64,000 bases of DNA from Plantago major (Eukaryota; Streptophyta; Magnoliopsida; Lamiales; Plantaginaceae). Positions 12,401 through 25,500 of this stretch are shown here, in pieces (position 1 is the stretch's first letter; every line of letters starts with the position of its first letter). The stretch lies in contig JAIFAC010000448.1 of the NCBI GenBank assembly GCA_026545765.1, forward strand, positions 1 to 64,000, read 5' to 3'. The position numbers were made by a program, and so were the translations under genes. The notes under the pieces are model-generated. The model saw nothing but the letters and a program-made list of their open reading frames with translations, was not told the DNA's origin and did no database searches.

Positions 12401-14599
12401 CTTGATAGATGATCTCAATTAATAAAACAATTAATATTTCTAGCCTCTTCTTCACAATGAAGGTGGCAACAAGTGAAGTAAGAAATTTAAGTGGACCTAT
12501 TTATAAGCTCCTAATCCTCTCTATCTACGACCCCACACACAAACCATTTCTGCAGTATCAACTGGACATCGATGCTTCACTTGTCCTTTATGAAACTAAA
12601 AATGACATCTCAAGCATCTTTAATCCATCATACACACTGCTGTATTGATCCCTGATTAACTTTATCCCAACCCCATCATTGAAGCAGGAAGAAAAAATAG
12701 CTTCAGATAAAATATATTAATCACTCTAAAACTTGAGCTATGAAACAGCCACATAGCATATTCACAAAATTTTGAGACTTAACACTTTACGTAATTATCA
12801 TATTCATTCAATTGATGATCACCTTCTGGTACCTAATCTAAGCTAAATGAAATAATGTCTTAATTAGATGGATCAACATTCACCACCAGACACAAGTAAC
12901 TTGATGAATCAAACCTCACAATGCACCACTTCAAGTTCTAAGTAACTATAACTTCTAAAGCTTGCAATGACTGGTTGCAGTCTGCTGTTGCTTTAACATC
13001 ACTTTAGGTTAGACATATTTTTGGTAACAGAAAGTACTCAGTTCATAAAATAATTCATAAGCCGGAATGAAAACCACAGCATTACAATTGGCCAAGACTC
13101 ATTTCCAAAGCCAATAGGCTAAAAAGAAAGTACAACTTGGTCTAGCATAAGCGCACAACTTTTTTTCAGTTAATATTGCATTGAAAAATCACATGTTAGT
13201 TTAAAATTAAAGATTGAGTAATATAATTATACCCCATGCATAGAAGTATCACTTCCGCCATCTTCAGAAAAGAGGTGATAAGCTGCAGGGTTATATCACG
13301 GAACCTCAATAAGCATCAGTAACAGAGGCGTCTAAATATTGGAGTAACAGGACTGAAAACTATTTCTGAAATCGGCGTCTGTGTCCCTAGGAATTGAATT
13401 ATCTATCTGAAGCACCCAGCCTGTACATCTGTATCCATAAGAAAGAGAAAACAACTTCACTGCAAAGCCAATAATTTGCATGACCAGGATAACTTTGCTG
13501 AAAATCTGGCATAGGTTCCATATGTATCCGATGAGATGTGCCTGCATGCGGAAGAATACATTATATGTGAAGTTATACATCACGGGCCAGGACAACAAGA
13601 GAGGTCAAGGGGGCCACAGATTTCAGAGAAATGAATTAGATCGAGAAAATGAGCTTTCAAATTCAGAAGCCAAGAACTAGCAAGAACGTAATGTACCAAA
13701 TATGAAAGTTAACATTCAAGTCCCCAAACTGGGAAAGTAAGATTACCACTTAAATAGAAACAAGATCCTCCATGTCAGTAAAAAACTATTAAATCCTAAA
13801 AGTTCTTGCAGCATTCCATTTGTCTCACATAATTAAAAGTGTCTCTTTTGAATTCAGACGATTTTCCCTTCCAACTGCCAATTCCACTACAGTTGCACAC
13901 ACTCACAGAGGCCAGCTTCTCCTCAAATCCTCATAGCTAATATGGAATAATAGATTAATAAAATAATAGTATAACTAAAACCTCATGAACAATCATTTCT
14001 AAGGATTACTCCATACTGAGATATGATGATTATATTCATTTTCTAAATTTTCTCGAACAGATGGCATGTCAAGGCAGAAATTACGAGTCGTACAATTAGC
14101 AATCTTATGAAAAAGAAGCAAAGAAACGATCATTTCTAAAACCTCATGAACAATAATTTCTAGGGATTAATCCATACTGAGCTATGATGATTATATTCTT
14201 TTGCTATATTTCTCCAACAGATGGCAAAAACAATTGGCAATCTTATCTAAACAGTGGAGCAAAAACAAGTAATCATTCAAAAGAAGCAATGAAAAGGAAA
14301 AAAGAAACGAACCACATATGATGAGAAAAGAGAAAGAACCAAGCCACATCAATGAAGACCGAGAAGAAGAGCAGAACAGCGTAGGTCCTGGCAAGGGTCT
14401 GGCTGCTACTCTCAATGGCGACAAGGGCGAAAAGGGAAATGCACAAAGTGGAAAGCAAAACACCATTGTAGAGCGCACCAAGGGATCCAATCAAAGCGCA
14501 GGCAATCTGAAGGTGGATGAGCCTAACGGCCAGCGACTGTACCCTCACATAGTCGCGACACCATTCCCCTATCTCTCTCCGACCAATTCCACAAAGCAT
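9420..14599 (-). CDS. Small multi-pass membrane protein, AGTRAP-like
   Basis: Exon 1 (14313-14599) encodes a 95-residue start with hydrophobic stretches: LIHLQIACALIGSLGALYNG, then a second segment through ALVAIESSSQTLARTYAVLL to WFFLFSHHMW. A GT donor follows. Exon 2 (about 13233-13541) restores the codon (W) and continues HISSDTYGTYARFSAKL, then in shifted frames VMQIIGFAVKLF, LWIQMYRLGAS, IPRDTDADFRNSF and YHLFSEDGGSDTSMHG. A later exon near 9970-10080 and a last one at 9420-9443 (encoding DETGKTV and stop, after a TTTTCAG acceptor) are tentative. The order of segments fits the plant proteins related to angiotensin-receptor-associated protein, recognised here from memory, so the family name is uncertain. 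Several one-base shifts in exon 2 fit shortened homopolymers (for example CCC to CC before VMQ). The gene may therefore be intact in the plant, or it may be decaying. Confidence 0.6.
11062..11252. repeat. Tandem duplication, about 95-bp unit
   Basis: Two adjacent copies begin with ACCACCAGGGTATTG and run through TCTGGAAG and GTATCTTACATTAA. They differ by scattered substitutions and small indels. They lie in the large intron of the AGTRAP-like gene. Confidence 0.8.
11256..11658. repeat. Tandem duplication, about 200-bp unit
   Basis: The segment starting ATAAAGATCTTTCAATAG at about 11257 is repeated from about 11460. The copies run in parallel through GGTCATCTATTGCATTG and TTCAGGTAAGTTGGCAAC to GAATGAGCATGTCGA. 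Differences are mostly one- or two-base indels, many in runs. It immediately follows the 95-bp duplication in the same intron. Confidence 0.85.
13974..14230. repeat. Direct repeat, two copies of about 90 bp
   Basis: AAAACCTCATGAACAAT followed by TTTCTA.GGATTA.TCCATACTGAG occurs at about 13976 and again at about 14139. Each copy continues to an ACAGATGGCA end. The two are separated by about 70 bases of unrelated sequence and lie in intron 1 of the AGTRAP-like gene. Confidence 0.8.
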
Positions 14600-14839
14600 C
14601 GTTCATTCGTGTATGTTCAATTCCACTCTATGGAGTACAACAATAACAATGCAATCCACAATCTTCGTTCGAAAGACAACTGTAGAAAGTTAGAACGGAC
14701 GTTCGTTCATTCAACAATGGAGTTCTTATCAATGGAAGGGTTTTCTTCGAAATTCAGTGGCGGTTATGCTTCAGTGAGCAGAGATGATTGCAATTTGCAG
14801 GGGTTTGATGGAAAATCAAGTTTTTTTCATTTTATTTAA

Positions 14840-16885
14840 TTAGGGCTTTAATGGAGATCGTAATCAGCTAGGATTAATCATTTTATTATTATTTGAATAA
14901 TAATGAATGATTTTTTTTAATTAAATTGGAAAATAAATTAATTAAAACATGTTGATTGGTTGACCCAGTTGAGAAGAAGGAAGTGCTGGCGTGGACCAAT
15001 TAGATGGTGTGACTTGTGAGTTAGCTGACATCACATCGCTTTTTTGACTGGGAAAATACGAATATTTGGCAACAAGTTCAACTTTTATTTTAAGACATTT
15101 CGATTTAAACTTTTTATTTTGAATAAAAAATATATATCCTCTTATTCGTTTTATAAATCTTATTATACTACATTCTTTTTATTCACCAATCCATTCCTAT
15201 ATTTTGTATATGTCAGAAACATTTTGGTTTGATACCATAAGTTAACTTAGCTTTTAGAGATGAAAAAATGTTCGACAATATATTTAGTTGAACAAATTAT
15301 TAATTGACGTTATTTATATGCGTAAGAGGACATACTCCCAATTTCGATATCATTTAGTTATTACTCATATTTTTAATTGGGTCTAAACAATTGTATGTTT
15401 AATTAAAAGATTTTCAAAAATATAACATTTTTATTCAATTTTAAAACCGTAAATAAGCGAGTAAAATCCTAATTAATACAAGAAATGAATGAAAACTCAC
15501 AAATTAAATTGCCTATAAAATTCAACTACCATTAAGTGGCAAGTGGAAACCATAAAGTGCTAACATGACCAAATAGGTCAATTAATACATCAAAATGTTT
15601 AGTAAATCAAGGAGACTAGCCAATAAATGAAGACCACTCTTCCATTGCACTCAAAAAGCTTCTTATACACTCCACAATACTTAATTTAAAAAAAAAAAAA
15701 TGTTTCACCTCCACTCTCTCGAGTCTCGGTCACCATTCAACGGTCACCTTCCTCTCACTAAATCTTGCATGCAATATGTGCATATAAGAATCACACTTTC
15801 AATCTTCAACCCTATATTTTGCAAGACAAACTAACCTATCCCAATTTCTTCTTATCCTGGTGCTAGGTAAAGATCAAGAAAAAATCTTTCTGAGGGAGAA
15901 TCAATTAAACAAGAGGTAAGATGCTGAAAACTCTTCCCCTTTTGCTCTCCCAAAAAATCGATCATGTAGAATTATGTGTGCGTGCATGTAAATATACTCC
16001 TACATTTCTCTTGGAACTCACTCATTTTTATTCCCTTTATCCTCATCATTTTCTTGCTCGGTATAGGTACATAATCCAAAAGAGCAAACCCCTTGGGAGT
16101 CCACTTTTATTTTTGGAATGGAAATGTATCTACTTGAAAGTTGAAACCTTCGTCCATAGTTTGTGCATGAGCTAAGATGACATGCCTTCCTGAAAAAGAA
16201 TCCGAAACATTTGTGACAATCTAAACTCATAACCAAAAACTAAAAAGTAAGTTTTACGATTGGCCGGTATCTAGAAGGCAGAGATCGTGATGTTGTTAAT
16301 CAAGCATCTATAATGTCAACATTGGTGTTTAATTAATAATATAGTAGACGATTTTCATGAAAATATAAGTTTATATCTGGATAAGTCATTGAAAACTAAA
16401 TTTCAAAAACTTTACTAAAATCTACTACTATACCAGAAACCAGTTTTTCATCACTCCGCTAAAATTGGATTTCTGAGTAGACTGCTTACCTGCCAGATAC
16501 GAGACGGTACCGTTATACGTACATCAAGAAGGATAAAGGAAAGATTTATAAACATAATGCCGAGAAACTCAAGTGCGGAGCTTTGTTCTATATTTTTGAT
16601 GCAGTATCCTGGGGGTTAACATACGAAACACAACAGGCATTACAAAAAACACCATAAACTTATCAGAAATATAATAATGCTGCAAATAATCACAACTCTA
16701 ATCATAATTTCTACCGTAAGTTCTAGTATTGTTATGTGATCCCTGAAATGAGTCCTACCATAAATTTCTTAAAATCACCTTGGTGCCGCTACAGAACTGA
16801 ACAGATAAGCAGCTGATAACAAAAAAGCTGCACAACAATTAACATCCTGCTTTACATATTGCTCAGCATACCAGACCCCGTCAGA
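14840..16885. other. Intergenic region between two convergent/codirectional genes, no gene recognised
   Basis: This AT-rich region lies upstream of the AGTRAP-like gene and downstream of NUP214, both on the minus strand. A TATA-like stretch and an RY-type CATGCA element at about 15765-15790 precede an open frame at 15921-16175, but that frame has no recognisable domain. A poly-A run lies at about 15690. The last 200 bases before 16890 are probably NUP214 3' UTR. Confidence 0.5.
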
Positions 16886-16890
16886 TGTAA

Positions 16891-19559
16891 CTATCGCCTC
16901 ATTTGGGTGAAGAGCTCCGAGGGAGGTTTAGTGGTATCTGAACCACCACCGAAGGCAGAGAAACCACCACCACCACCGCCCTGCTGGTTAAAAGCTCCAA
17001 ATCCACCACCTAGCAATATTTAGAAAACTGTCAGATACACCACATGAAATCAAAGCAATCATATATTATTACCACAAATTTGTGAAACTTAAACAAGCAC
17101 CAAAACATTATGACCACCTTATCAAGACAAGGCACCTACCTATTCACAGATACAGCATAAGGCAACTATGACATAAACCTCAACTGAAAAGAGAATATCC
17201 TTGCAACTAATCATCTTAGCAGAATAAATGATATTTTTCTCAGGTCATTCTTGAGTTAGATAAACAAGCACATATGCAGTCCTTACCTGAAACTGGAGCT
17301 CCAGAACCCACAGCAGCAGAAAATCCACCCCTGGCGTTGCAGCAGCAGCAAAGCCTCCAACAGCCTTTCAGCTGCTGCAAATCCCCAACAACAGATGCCA
17401 AACTTGCAAATCCACCACCTGTAGCAGCAGAAGAGAATCCACCTCCAAATCCACCAGAAAAACACCCATAAAACCACCACCAAAGCCAGTTGGAGAAGCA
17501 GTGCTTCCTGGTATACCAGCTCAACCTGTCTGGCCTGACCAAAGAACCAAGTACTGAACCAAGTGCTTGTTGGCCTACTCCCATTTGTGCTGGCTGGCGA
17601 ATCCACTCCCTCCGGAAGCTTGACCAGAATTACCAGTTCCAAATCCACCAGAAAAGGGCTGCAGTTGTTGACTGCAGGGGTTGAGATGATGGGAAGCTAA
17701 AAGATGCTGGACGAAACAGCTCGCCACTCGGAGGCGGCATTGTAAATGGAGGCGTGGAAGAGTTATCTTTGTTTAGGAAGCCACACTAAGCGGATTTGAT
17801 CTTGCAGTGGCAGGATTAGGAGTTGTACCAAGTCCAAAGCCGCTAAGGTTCCCTAACGTGAAGGCAGTTGTCGGATTGGTCTCAGGGCTTCCTCTTCCAT
17901 GTCTTCCTCGGAAGAATCATCTGAAACAACACTCTTCAAATTCCCAAGATTGAAAAAATTGATTGTGCAACTGGAGATGGAGATTAGGCGTGAGCAGGCT
18001 GTTCAGTCTTAGCAACTGATCCAAAAATTGGCGTAGAGTTTGATGAGGTGCCTGAATCAACTTGAGATCCAGATTTTTGTCTGTTGACTGTTCAGCTAGC
18101 GTAGGTGATGCTGAGGTCCACGATTCAAATCAAGTGTGGATATTGTTGACACAGGTTGTGAGGCTGAGACCAGGGTCTTAAGATCCTTTTCCGTTGTTGA
18201 AAGCTTATATGCAACTGGAGCTGGTAACTGAGAATTCTGCTCAGTTTTTGAACCATGCATTGCAATAGATTCAGAGGTTGATGTTAGAGATTTAGGCTTG
18301 ACAATGGTGGAAGAAGAGGATACAGGTGAAAGATTTTGAGGAGTTGACAAAGGCAAGGTAGAAGGAGCTGGTTCCTGAGATTGTGATGTGTTCTGTTTTG
18401 CAGCAACAGTGTCATCAGAAGTAGGTGGGACAGGGAATACAATCTGTGAAGATGGCTTTGACACAAAAGATGAAAACACCGGCACAGTGTTACTTGTGTT
18501 TGATGGTGAACCAAAAGCTGGTTGCAGTGGAGTAGTAGCTGGCCCACCATTGTGCCGTACTGATGCACTGAGAGCTGAATTGAAAGCAGATGAAGTAATT
18601 GGAATTTTGAATTCAGAGGATGTATTCTTACTCTCAGTCGCTATGAAAGTACTTTTCTGATTCCCGCTAGCATAAAACCCAGCCTTGGAATTAGTTGAAT
18701 TCTCAGTGATATTAGAGGATTGTTTCAGTGACTGCTTGGGTAATCCTGTGGATGTGGATTGAGCTGGACTGAGGCTGCGAGCAGATGGCTCGGAGAATTT
18801 AGACTTGCTACCACCAAAAGAATTGATAGTTCCCCCAAAATGTAAAGTATCTGTTGGCTTTTCATCAGTCGGTCTAAAAGCTCCTAATTCACCAATTTGG
18901 GACACTTTGAAGCTTAGACATGGATTGTGTAGCGATTTTGGAAATCAAAGTTAGATGAGCCTTGGGTTCCATTATCTTGCAATGCAGCTTCCCTTTGGGA
19001 CAAATATGCTGATGCCATAGCATTGGACTGTTTTCTGCTCCTTCTGAGGTACCTGCAGACGTCACAATTTACGAAGTGTACAAATTCTTAAGTTCATTTG
19101 TCATGAAACTGCAAGTTCAGCATATTTACTTGGGATTTACTTCCACCACCAGTCCCTAGGAGAGGAAAGGACCTCACCTCGGGCTTCCACAAACCAAGTC
19201 CGAGGTTAGATTTCTTTTTTTAGAAACCCATGAATGGTGGGTTGGACATGTGCATTTTTGTTATTTAATATTCCCATTCCTCCGTCTGAACACCCATATG
19301 CGTAAATTGTGCATCTTTGTACAGTGTACATAAGAGAAAGTATGGTTAACTCTACATCTCCACTTAAGATAGCATTATTACCTTTGCTTTTGTTATGACT
19401 CAAAGAGGGCCTGGGGGAACTCCAAGTTCCTGCTTGAGGAATTTCAGGATTCTTCTGCAACTGAACTACGATACCTGATCGGCTTGAACTCCCCTTCTCA
19501 ACATCTTTAACTCGCATCCTGCTTACAGTTGTTTTAGGAGGCTCAAAGGAAGCCCAACT
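16891..19559 (-). CDS. NUP214: NUP214 exons 15-17, FG-repeat tail
   Basis: Exon 15 (19382-19559) encodes [20 protein letters not shown]. Exon 16 (17287-19052) is a long Ser/Thr-rich exon with dispersed FG motifs ([37 protein letters not shown]) and ends in Gly/Ala/Phe-rich repeats. Exon 17 (16891-17009) encodes [10 protein letters not shown], then [20 protein letters not shown] and stop. FG repeats bind transport receptors. Exon 16 has about ten one-base shifts, each in a run: plus-strand positions 18118-18119 (CC), 18074-18078 (T5), 17889-17890 (TT), 17541-17543 (A3), 17522 (C), 17458-17462 (A5), 17383-17386 (C4), 17364-17365 (CC), 17328-17331 (C4). Adding one base to each restores a continuous FG-rich frame. 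Confidence 0.87.
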
Positions 19560-22500
19560 CTGCATTATGTAGTCAAGGCTGATGAATCATGTAATGACTC
19601 TTGAACAATTTTAAAGAACTTTAAATCAAGGAATTATCAATAAAAGTCACAGGTGCCTTTGACTTCCTCAAACTTTTTGGGTAACCAATGTTGTGCAACT
19701 GATAAATAACCAAGACATATATGCCATCCTAACCTAATCTGAAGACTATGAATATATAATATTCAGGTTAAAATGCTCAATAAACTTTGAGTGCTTGTAC
19801 ATCTTCCCTTTCAGTCCCCTGACTTCCTCTCCAGCTCACTTCGTTATCCATCATTTCTAGAGCGGGGATCAAGATCAAGCGTAATGGTGAATGTACTTGG
19901 ATTTCCAGTAACTACCATGCTTGGAAACCAAGAATTATAACCTAACAAGGAGTCAGATAAGATTTAAATAGGTCATGAGCACATAGTTGTGACAACTGGC
20001 GGACTAGGGGTTCCAGTCGGGTCACTCCTTCCATCCCATTTCAAACTACACACATTTCATGCTCAGTGCCCCCACTTAAAATTACACAACCAAAGCAACC
20101 TTTTATAATTTTCTGCTCAACTAATACATCACTCGCTATTTATTTATCAGTCTTTACTTATCACTCTTTACTAAACAATACCCCACTAACAGTTCCAATT
20201 ACAGCTTTTTACTCATTATTTAAACATATATCCCCATAAAACACCACTTCTGTTTTTTTTTCTGTGTTCAGCACACGATGTGTGGTTTCAATTGGAGCGG
20301 AGGATGTACATAGTATCGAATTGTTATTACCACTGCTTTTGGTCAGATGACAATTTATGTGTACAGTGTGGGAGGTTCGACACACTGGAATTCCATTCTT
20401 ATCCATCTTCTCTTTTATTTCCCAATTACTCCATGTCATTTTGAATTTCTATCCCATCTCCATATGCCATATCTATCATTTATCTCTAATCTCTTTATGT
20501 CAATCTACATTCTCATCTTCTCTCCATATGCCATTGTATATTGCATTCTACTTGTATTAACAGTTTAACGCTACTCCCTCTTTCCCGCCGCTTGTCTCGC
20601 TTTCCTTTTATTGCTGTCCCGTTGCCTCATTCCCAAAATAGCAAAAAAGTAAACTCCCACTACCACTATCCTTCTTACTTTATTATCTCTCTCATACTCT
20701 TTCCATTCTTTATCATTTCTCTCTCCTATCTCTCATACTTTCTCCATTCTTTATCATTTCTCTCTTACAACAAACTATAAACTATTGGATTTCTTAAAAG
20801 CGATTAATGAAAAGAAGCGAGAAAAGCTTAGCGGGACGGAGGGAGTACTTTTCAACAATTTTGGGTTTTTTTAGTAAAAAATATTAAATGATTTGATACA
20901 CAGTACTAGTTACCCACTACAACTCCTTCGAGGAAATCGAATAATACTATGATAGTATGTAACAAAGTAAAAAATTATGAAACACACACTCATGTCATAT
21001 TTTTTGGACAACTAGGTGAAACTATGGAAATTACTAATATAGCTCATCCTGTTATGGTTACTATTATTTTTGGACACACACACACACATATTCCTTATAA
21101 TTTTCTAATATTATCTTTTAAATATATACTCCCTCCGTCCCGGATTCAATTACCAACGGGCCCGGGCACAAGTTTTATAAAGAAAAAAAAGTAGGAAATG
21201 GATTGAATAAAGTAGGAGTGATAGTAAACAAAGTATGAGAGAGTGTGAATAAAGTAGGAGAGATATTTTCCATTAAAGGGATGAGAAGTTGAAATCGGGA
21301 CGTCCCAAAATGGAATGCGTTGAATTTGGGACGGAGGGAGTAGTTCTGAAATTCATTTTCTACAAGTCGTATTTTTCTCAAGAGACTGTAATGGGCTAAC
21401 CACCAACCCTGCAACAGGATTAGCCAATGCTTGTGACATCAAAACTCAGAATGAAGCATCAAGCACATTGAATTTCACTAAGCCAATAGGCTAGAAACAT
21501 TACCAGTCCAATGAGTCACGTGTAAGCCTTGCAGTCTCTGGTTCAAATTTCTTAGTGTTGCTGGTTTGGTTTCTTCTAGACTGTTCTTTAGTCCCAGCAG
21601 AAGATGATGTTATCAACTGCTCTTTATGTGGAGTACTAAATGTGCTATCCCTACCCGGGGATCTATGAGAGTCTCCAACATAGGAGAGGCCGATTGACTC
21701 GAACAGCTTTCTTTTTGCATCATGTTTTGCAGAAGATTCAATACTCAAAGTAGCCATCTGTTCTGAAAGACACCCAGCGTGCTGCTCCGCGGCTGCTAAT
21801 TGTGCAGTTATTGTGTTATGTAAACTGAGCAAGGATTTAATTTGCCTGCCAGGGAGAAACCAATCAACAATTTGCTACAGAGACATGACAACTTTGTATG
21901 GAATCAAATGTGTGTTCTCTCTGTACGCTACTCTAGTTATACAAACTAAAATAAATTGTTGCAGGTACATATTCGAATCATTAAAGGCTAAAAGACAGTC
22001 ATATCTAACAGCCAAGATATCAAAATGGCTAAAGACCAGGGATTTAGCAACTTGTTGGCAAAAGAGTCTCACATAAATGGTAGCTGGGAAAGAATTAAGG
22101 TAGAAGGTTACGGGAAGAGAGAACATTAACGAATCTGAGAGAAATCGACCAAATAAGGGCAGGTAAAGAACTATGATAGATCAAGATAACTATTTCAGTG
22201 TGTTATCCACATCCAATGATCAAATCTCAGAATGCTGTATCCTGAGCTAATAAATCAGGCTAGGCTTGGAAATACAATCTCGTGAACATGCAACTGTACA
22301 ATCCCATCTCAAGCAGTAAGATAACTTGCTCAGATTTGCCAAATCAACAAGAACCATAAATAAGTTAATATATCATTTTCTAATATAATCCATCTCCGTT
22401 CCAGTCATCACTAGTTAGTCGATGCCTACTAGTTACAAAGTAAACTAATTTACCAAATCAACAAGTTTCCTACATTTCCGACTCAGTATTCACATAAGTT

Positions 22501-25500
22501 TCATTCAAATAGTAATTTATTGACCCCCCCCCCCGGACCAAAGAAAAAAACACACACAATATGTTCGAAGAAAGAGCTCCAAAGCTACGAGGATGCAATA
22601 GTAAATACTCCCTCAGTTTATTATGAACATTCACATTGTACATATATGGCATTTTTTGCAAGCATTCACTTTCCTTTATGAAACCCACCATCTCTACTTA
22701 TATATTATTCGCACATCCACTGTCAAGCTTTCTCTCATCCATCACCAACTTAAATAATATATTAACTCCAGAAATCATTTTTTTATCTTACCATCTTAAA
22801 CTTTGTGCCAAATGAAATCTGAAATTCTGAATGATTTTTTTAAAGGCAGGAAGTATAAAGGTGTTACAAAAAGGCTCAACGGTATTATGCAGAGTATGGG
22901 CGTCAGGCGATCAGGAACCTCACACACACATATGCACAAATAAAGAAAAGAAACACAAGTTCCAACAATTTAATGCCCGCAGAGATACCTCGAGTTTCCG
23001 GACCAACTCCTTGAAGCACTTTGATGTCTATGTATTTCACCATCATCCCCAAACTTACTGAGTTCCAAAGCGTTAAAATGCCTCTCCAGGTCAATCATTT
23101 GGTTGGTCAACTCCTGGAAAATTCTATAGTATTTCAGGAAAGAGGATGTATCATGTATGTATGCATATCAATTATTGATTTGAAAAGAAAAATTATTAAT
23201 CAGAGAATCCTAGCAGTTAAGGTCAACGAATTCACCTGGTTTAAATCTAATATACATCTTAAGCTTCAGGTCAAGTTCAGAACTCAACTTTTGGCGATTC
23301 AGAGTTCCCAATATCTGCTATCTGTGGCTTGTTTAAAGATTCCCTCCATATATACTTTCCTGACCAGAACTGAAACAGGATTGGAGAGCCCATTGAGTTA
23401 AAGCATGGTATCAGTACTTTGTAAGTTAAAAAAAAAGTAAATTTCAATAACAATAAGCAACAGTACCTCTACTGTTTAGCTCAATGAAAGTCATGATTAC
23501 TTTATCAAACCAAAAAGAAAAAAAAAAAAAAAAAGCAAAAAGACATAGCATTATGTTTGCATAACACAAAGACCAGAAAGTCCTTGAGAAACCTTACAAA
23601 GAACAAGTATCTGAAAAGTTTTAGTGATTTTCACCCCATAGGAACATCACTGCTATTGTAAAATCAAGCTTCTTCGGACTCATTCAATGCACTATGTTAA
23701 AATCAAGCTTCTTCGGACTCATTCAATGCACTATGTTAAAATCAAGCTTCTTCGGACTCATTAATCAATTATGTAAGAAGATAATGACAACAAAAAACGA
23801 ATATGACAAAATATCTAAATCATAGAATAATAAAATCAAGAGGCAACTAATCCCCATTATCTTTTATGCATAAATAATAATGAGATTTATACTAGTAATT
23901 ATCATCAATAACATCCAGAAATCACCAGAATGAACGGTATTCCAGATTTGTTCGGGAAAAGCATCACTTGGAGGAGCAATAGTGATTTGCTAGCTAGTAG
24001 CAAGTGACATGAAGATTTCATATACTAAGTGTTTTGTATCACTCAAGGAGAATAGGCCGTTCACAATCTACCCTTATAAATGGATCAAACATAGTTGGGA
24101 GGTTACAACTTCCAACTATTTTCTTCTATAGTATGGGTAGATTATGCAGATTGGTACCTGCTTCTGGAAAAGGATACTCATTGATCTGGAGTCTAGACGT
24201 GAGAAACATTCAAATTTTATTTTCAACTTAGTTTTTAGTGGCATTGTTCTGGTCCTTTCACACTATTGCTATTTGCTTCACGTTCCATGTGTGCCCAAAT
24301 AGTTTTGCTACCAATTGACGCTGTTATCTAATCAATATGGTTTTTCTTTATTGCAGAGTAGAGTATAATAGCAAGAGGCTAGCCATAGGCATTTGTTAGA
24401 CTATATCTTGTTCTGTTTAGAAGTATTTAGGCTGACACTTCCTCCGAATAATTGTATTCAACTGTTGAGCCTAGCTGGAGGTCGTTGAACTCTCTTGCCA
24501 CTCTCCTTAATAAAACCCCCATCACTCCGTACTTCAGCAAACATAAAAATATAAAGGGTCCAACAGTTTAAGCATCGTCATTTACCATGGGTTAACTGAT
24601 ATAGACAGAAAACAAACCTTGAATTGTTTTGTCAAGCAAAAATTGAACCTCCCTCGACTGATCATCGAGTAATCCCTGCATTTTCATGAGAAAAATTAGA
24701 ATCAGAATGGTCATCACTAACCACTGAATGCAATTACTGGGCATTAGACAGTTCAGATATATACACATGCATACTCCCTTGGTTTTTTACAAGTGATGCA
24801 TTTGTGTTTGGCACATTTGCTAAGGATGCGTAAAAAAGGAATGATTTATGGAGGTATAATATTGATAAATTTGTAAGTAGGTAATAAAAATACTCCCTCC
24901 ATTTCGGAGAAAGTGTTACAATTTGGATTTGCACCAATTTTAAGAAAAAGTAGAAAGTACAAGTGGGCCCCATGATTATTAGAGATTAAATGAGTGGCAT
25001 ATTGTAATAAAAGTGAAAGGTAGGGAGTTTTATTATTTAATTAGTTTCCATAAATGGAAATTGTAACACTTTTATTGAAAGCATGGAAATGGAAAGTTGT
25101 AACTTTTTTACGAAATAGAGGAGTATGAGAGAAGGGTAGTAAAGTACTTCTAACAAATTAAGATAGTGGGTTTCCAAAAAGTAAAATGTATAACTTGTTT
25201 AAAAGCGCCCAAAATGACATAATGTAACACTTGTACAAAAAAAACAAAGGGATTAAGGGAGTAGTTTGTATGTATAAAGATGCAAAAGTTAAATATAAAA
25301 CGACTCAGGTGCAAATAAAGGCATTCATTTGAAACGCTAATGCAGCATATTAAGCAAAAATGATTCAGTAAACTTTGACTGAGTGACTCTGTGATAAATT
25401 ATGGCGATCTGCATTTAATGACAGCTCAGCGGTCAGTTGTATCACATAAGATTGGTTTCATGTGAATCTCTTGTAGTAAGGATTCCAGTTAAGTTAACTG

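Noticed and set aside
14318..14839. Open frame of 173 residues on the plus strand
   Set aside because: It is antisense to exon 1 of the AGTRAP-like gene, is low-complexity and has no known domain, whereas the minus strand has conserved membrane segments and a matching splice donor.
16165..16190. GAGCTAAGATGACATGCC resembles the miR169 family
   Set aside because: It has several mismatches to known members and I could not find a complementary arm within about 200 bases on either side, so no hairpin precursor is supported.
17274..17684. Pro/Gln-rich plus-strand open frames
   Set aside because: They are the complement of the Gly/Phe/Ala-rich FG tail of NUP214.
18388..18660. Open frame of 90 residues on the plus strand
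   Set aside because: It is antisense to the unbroken exon 16 frame of NUP214.
23654..23763. Regular 39-bp repeats considered as a CRISPR-like array
   Set aside because: The units are contiguous without unique spacers, and the DNA is plant nuclear. It is a minisatellite.
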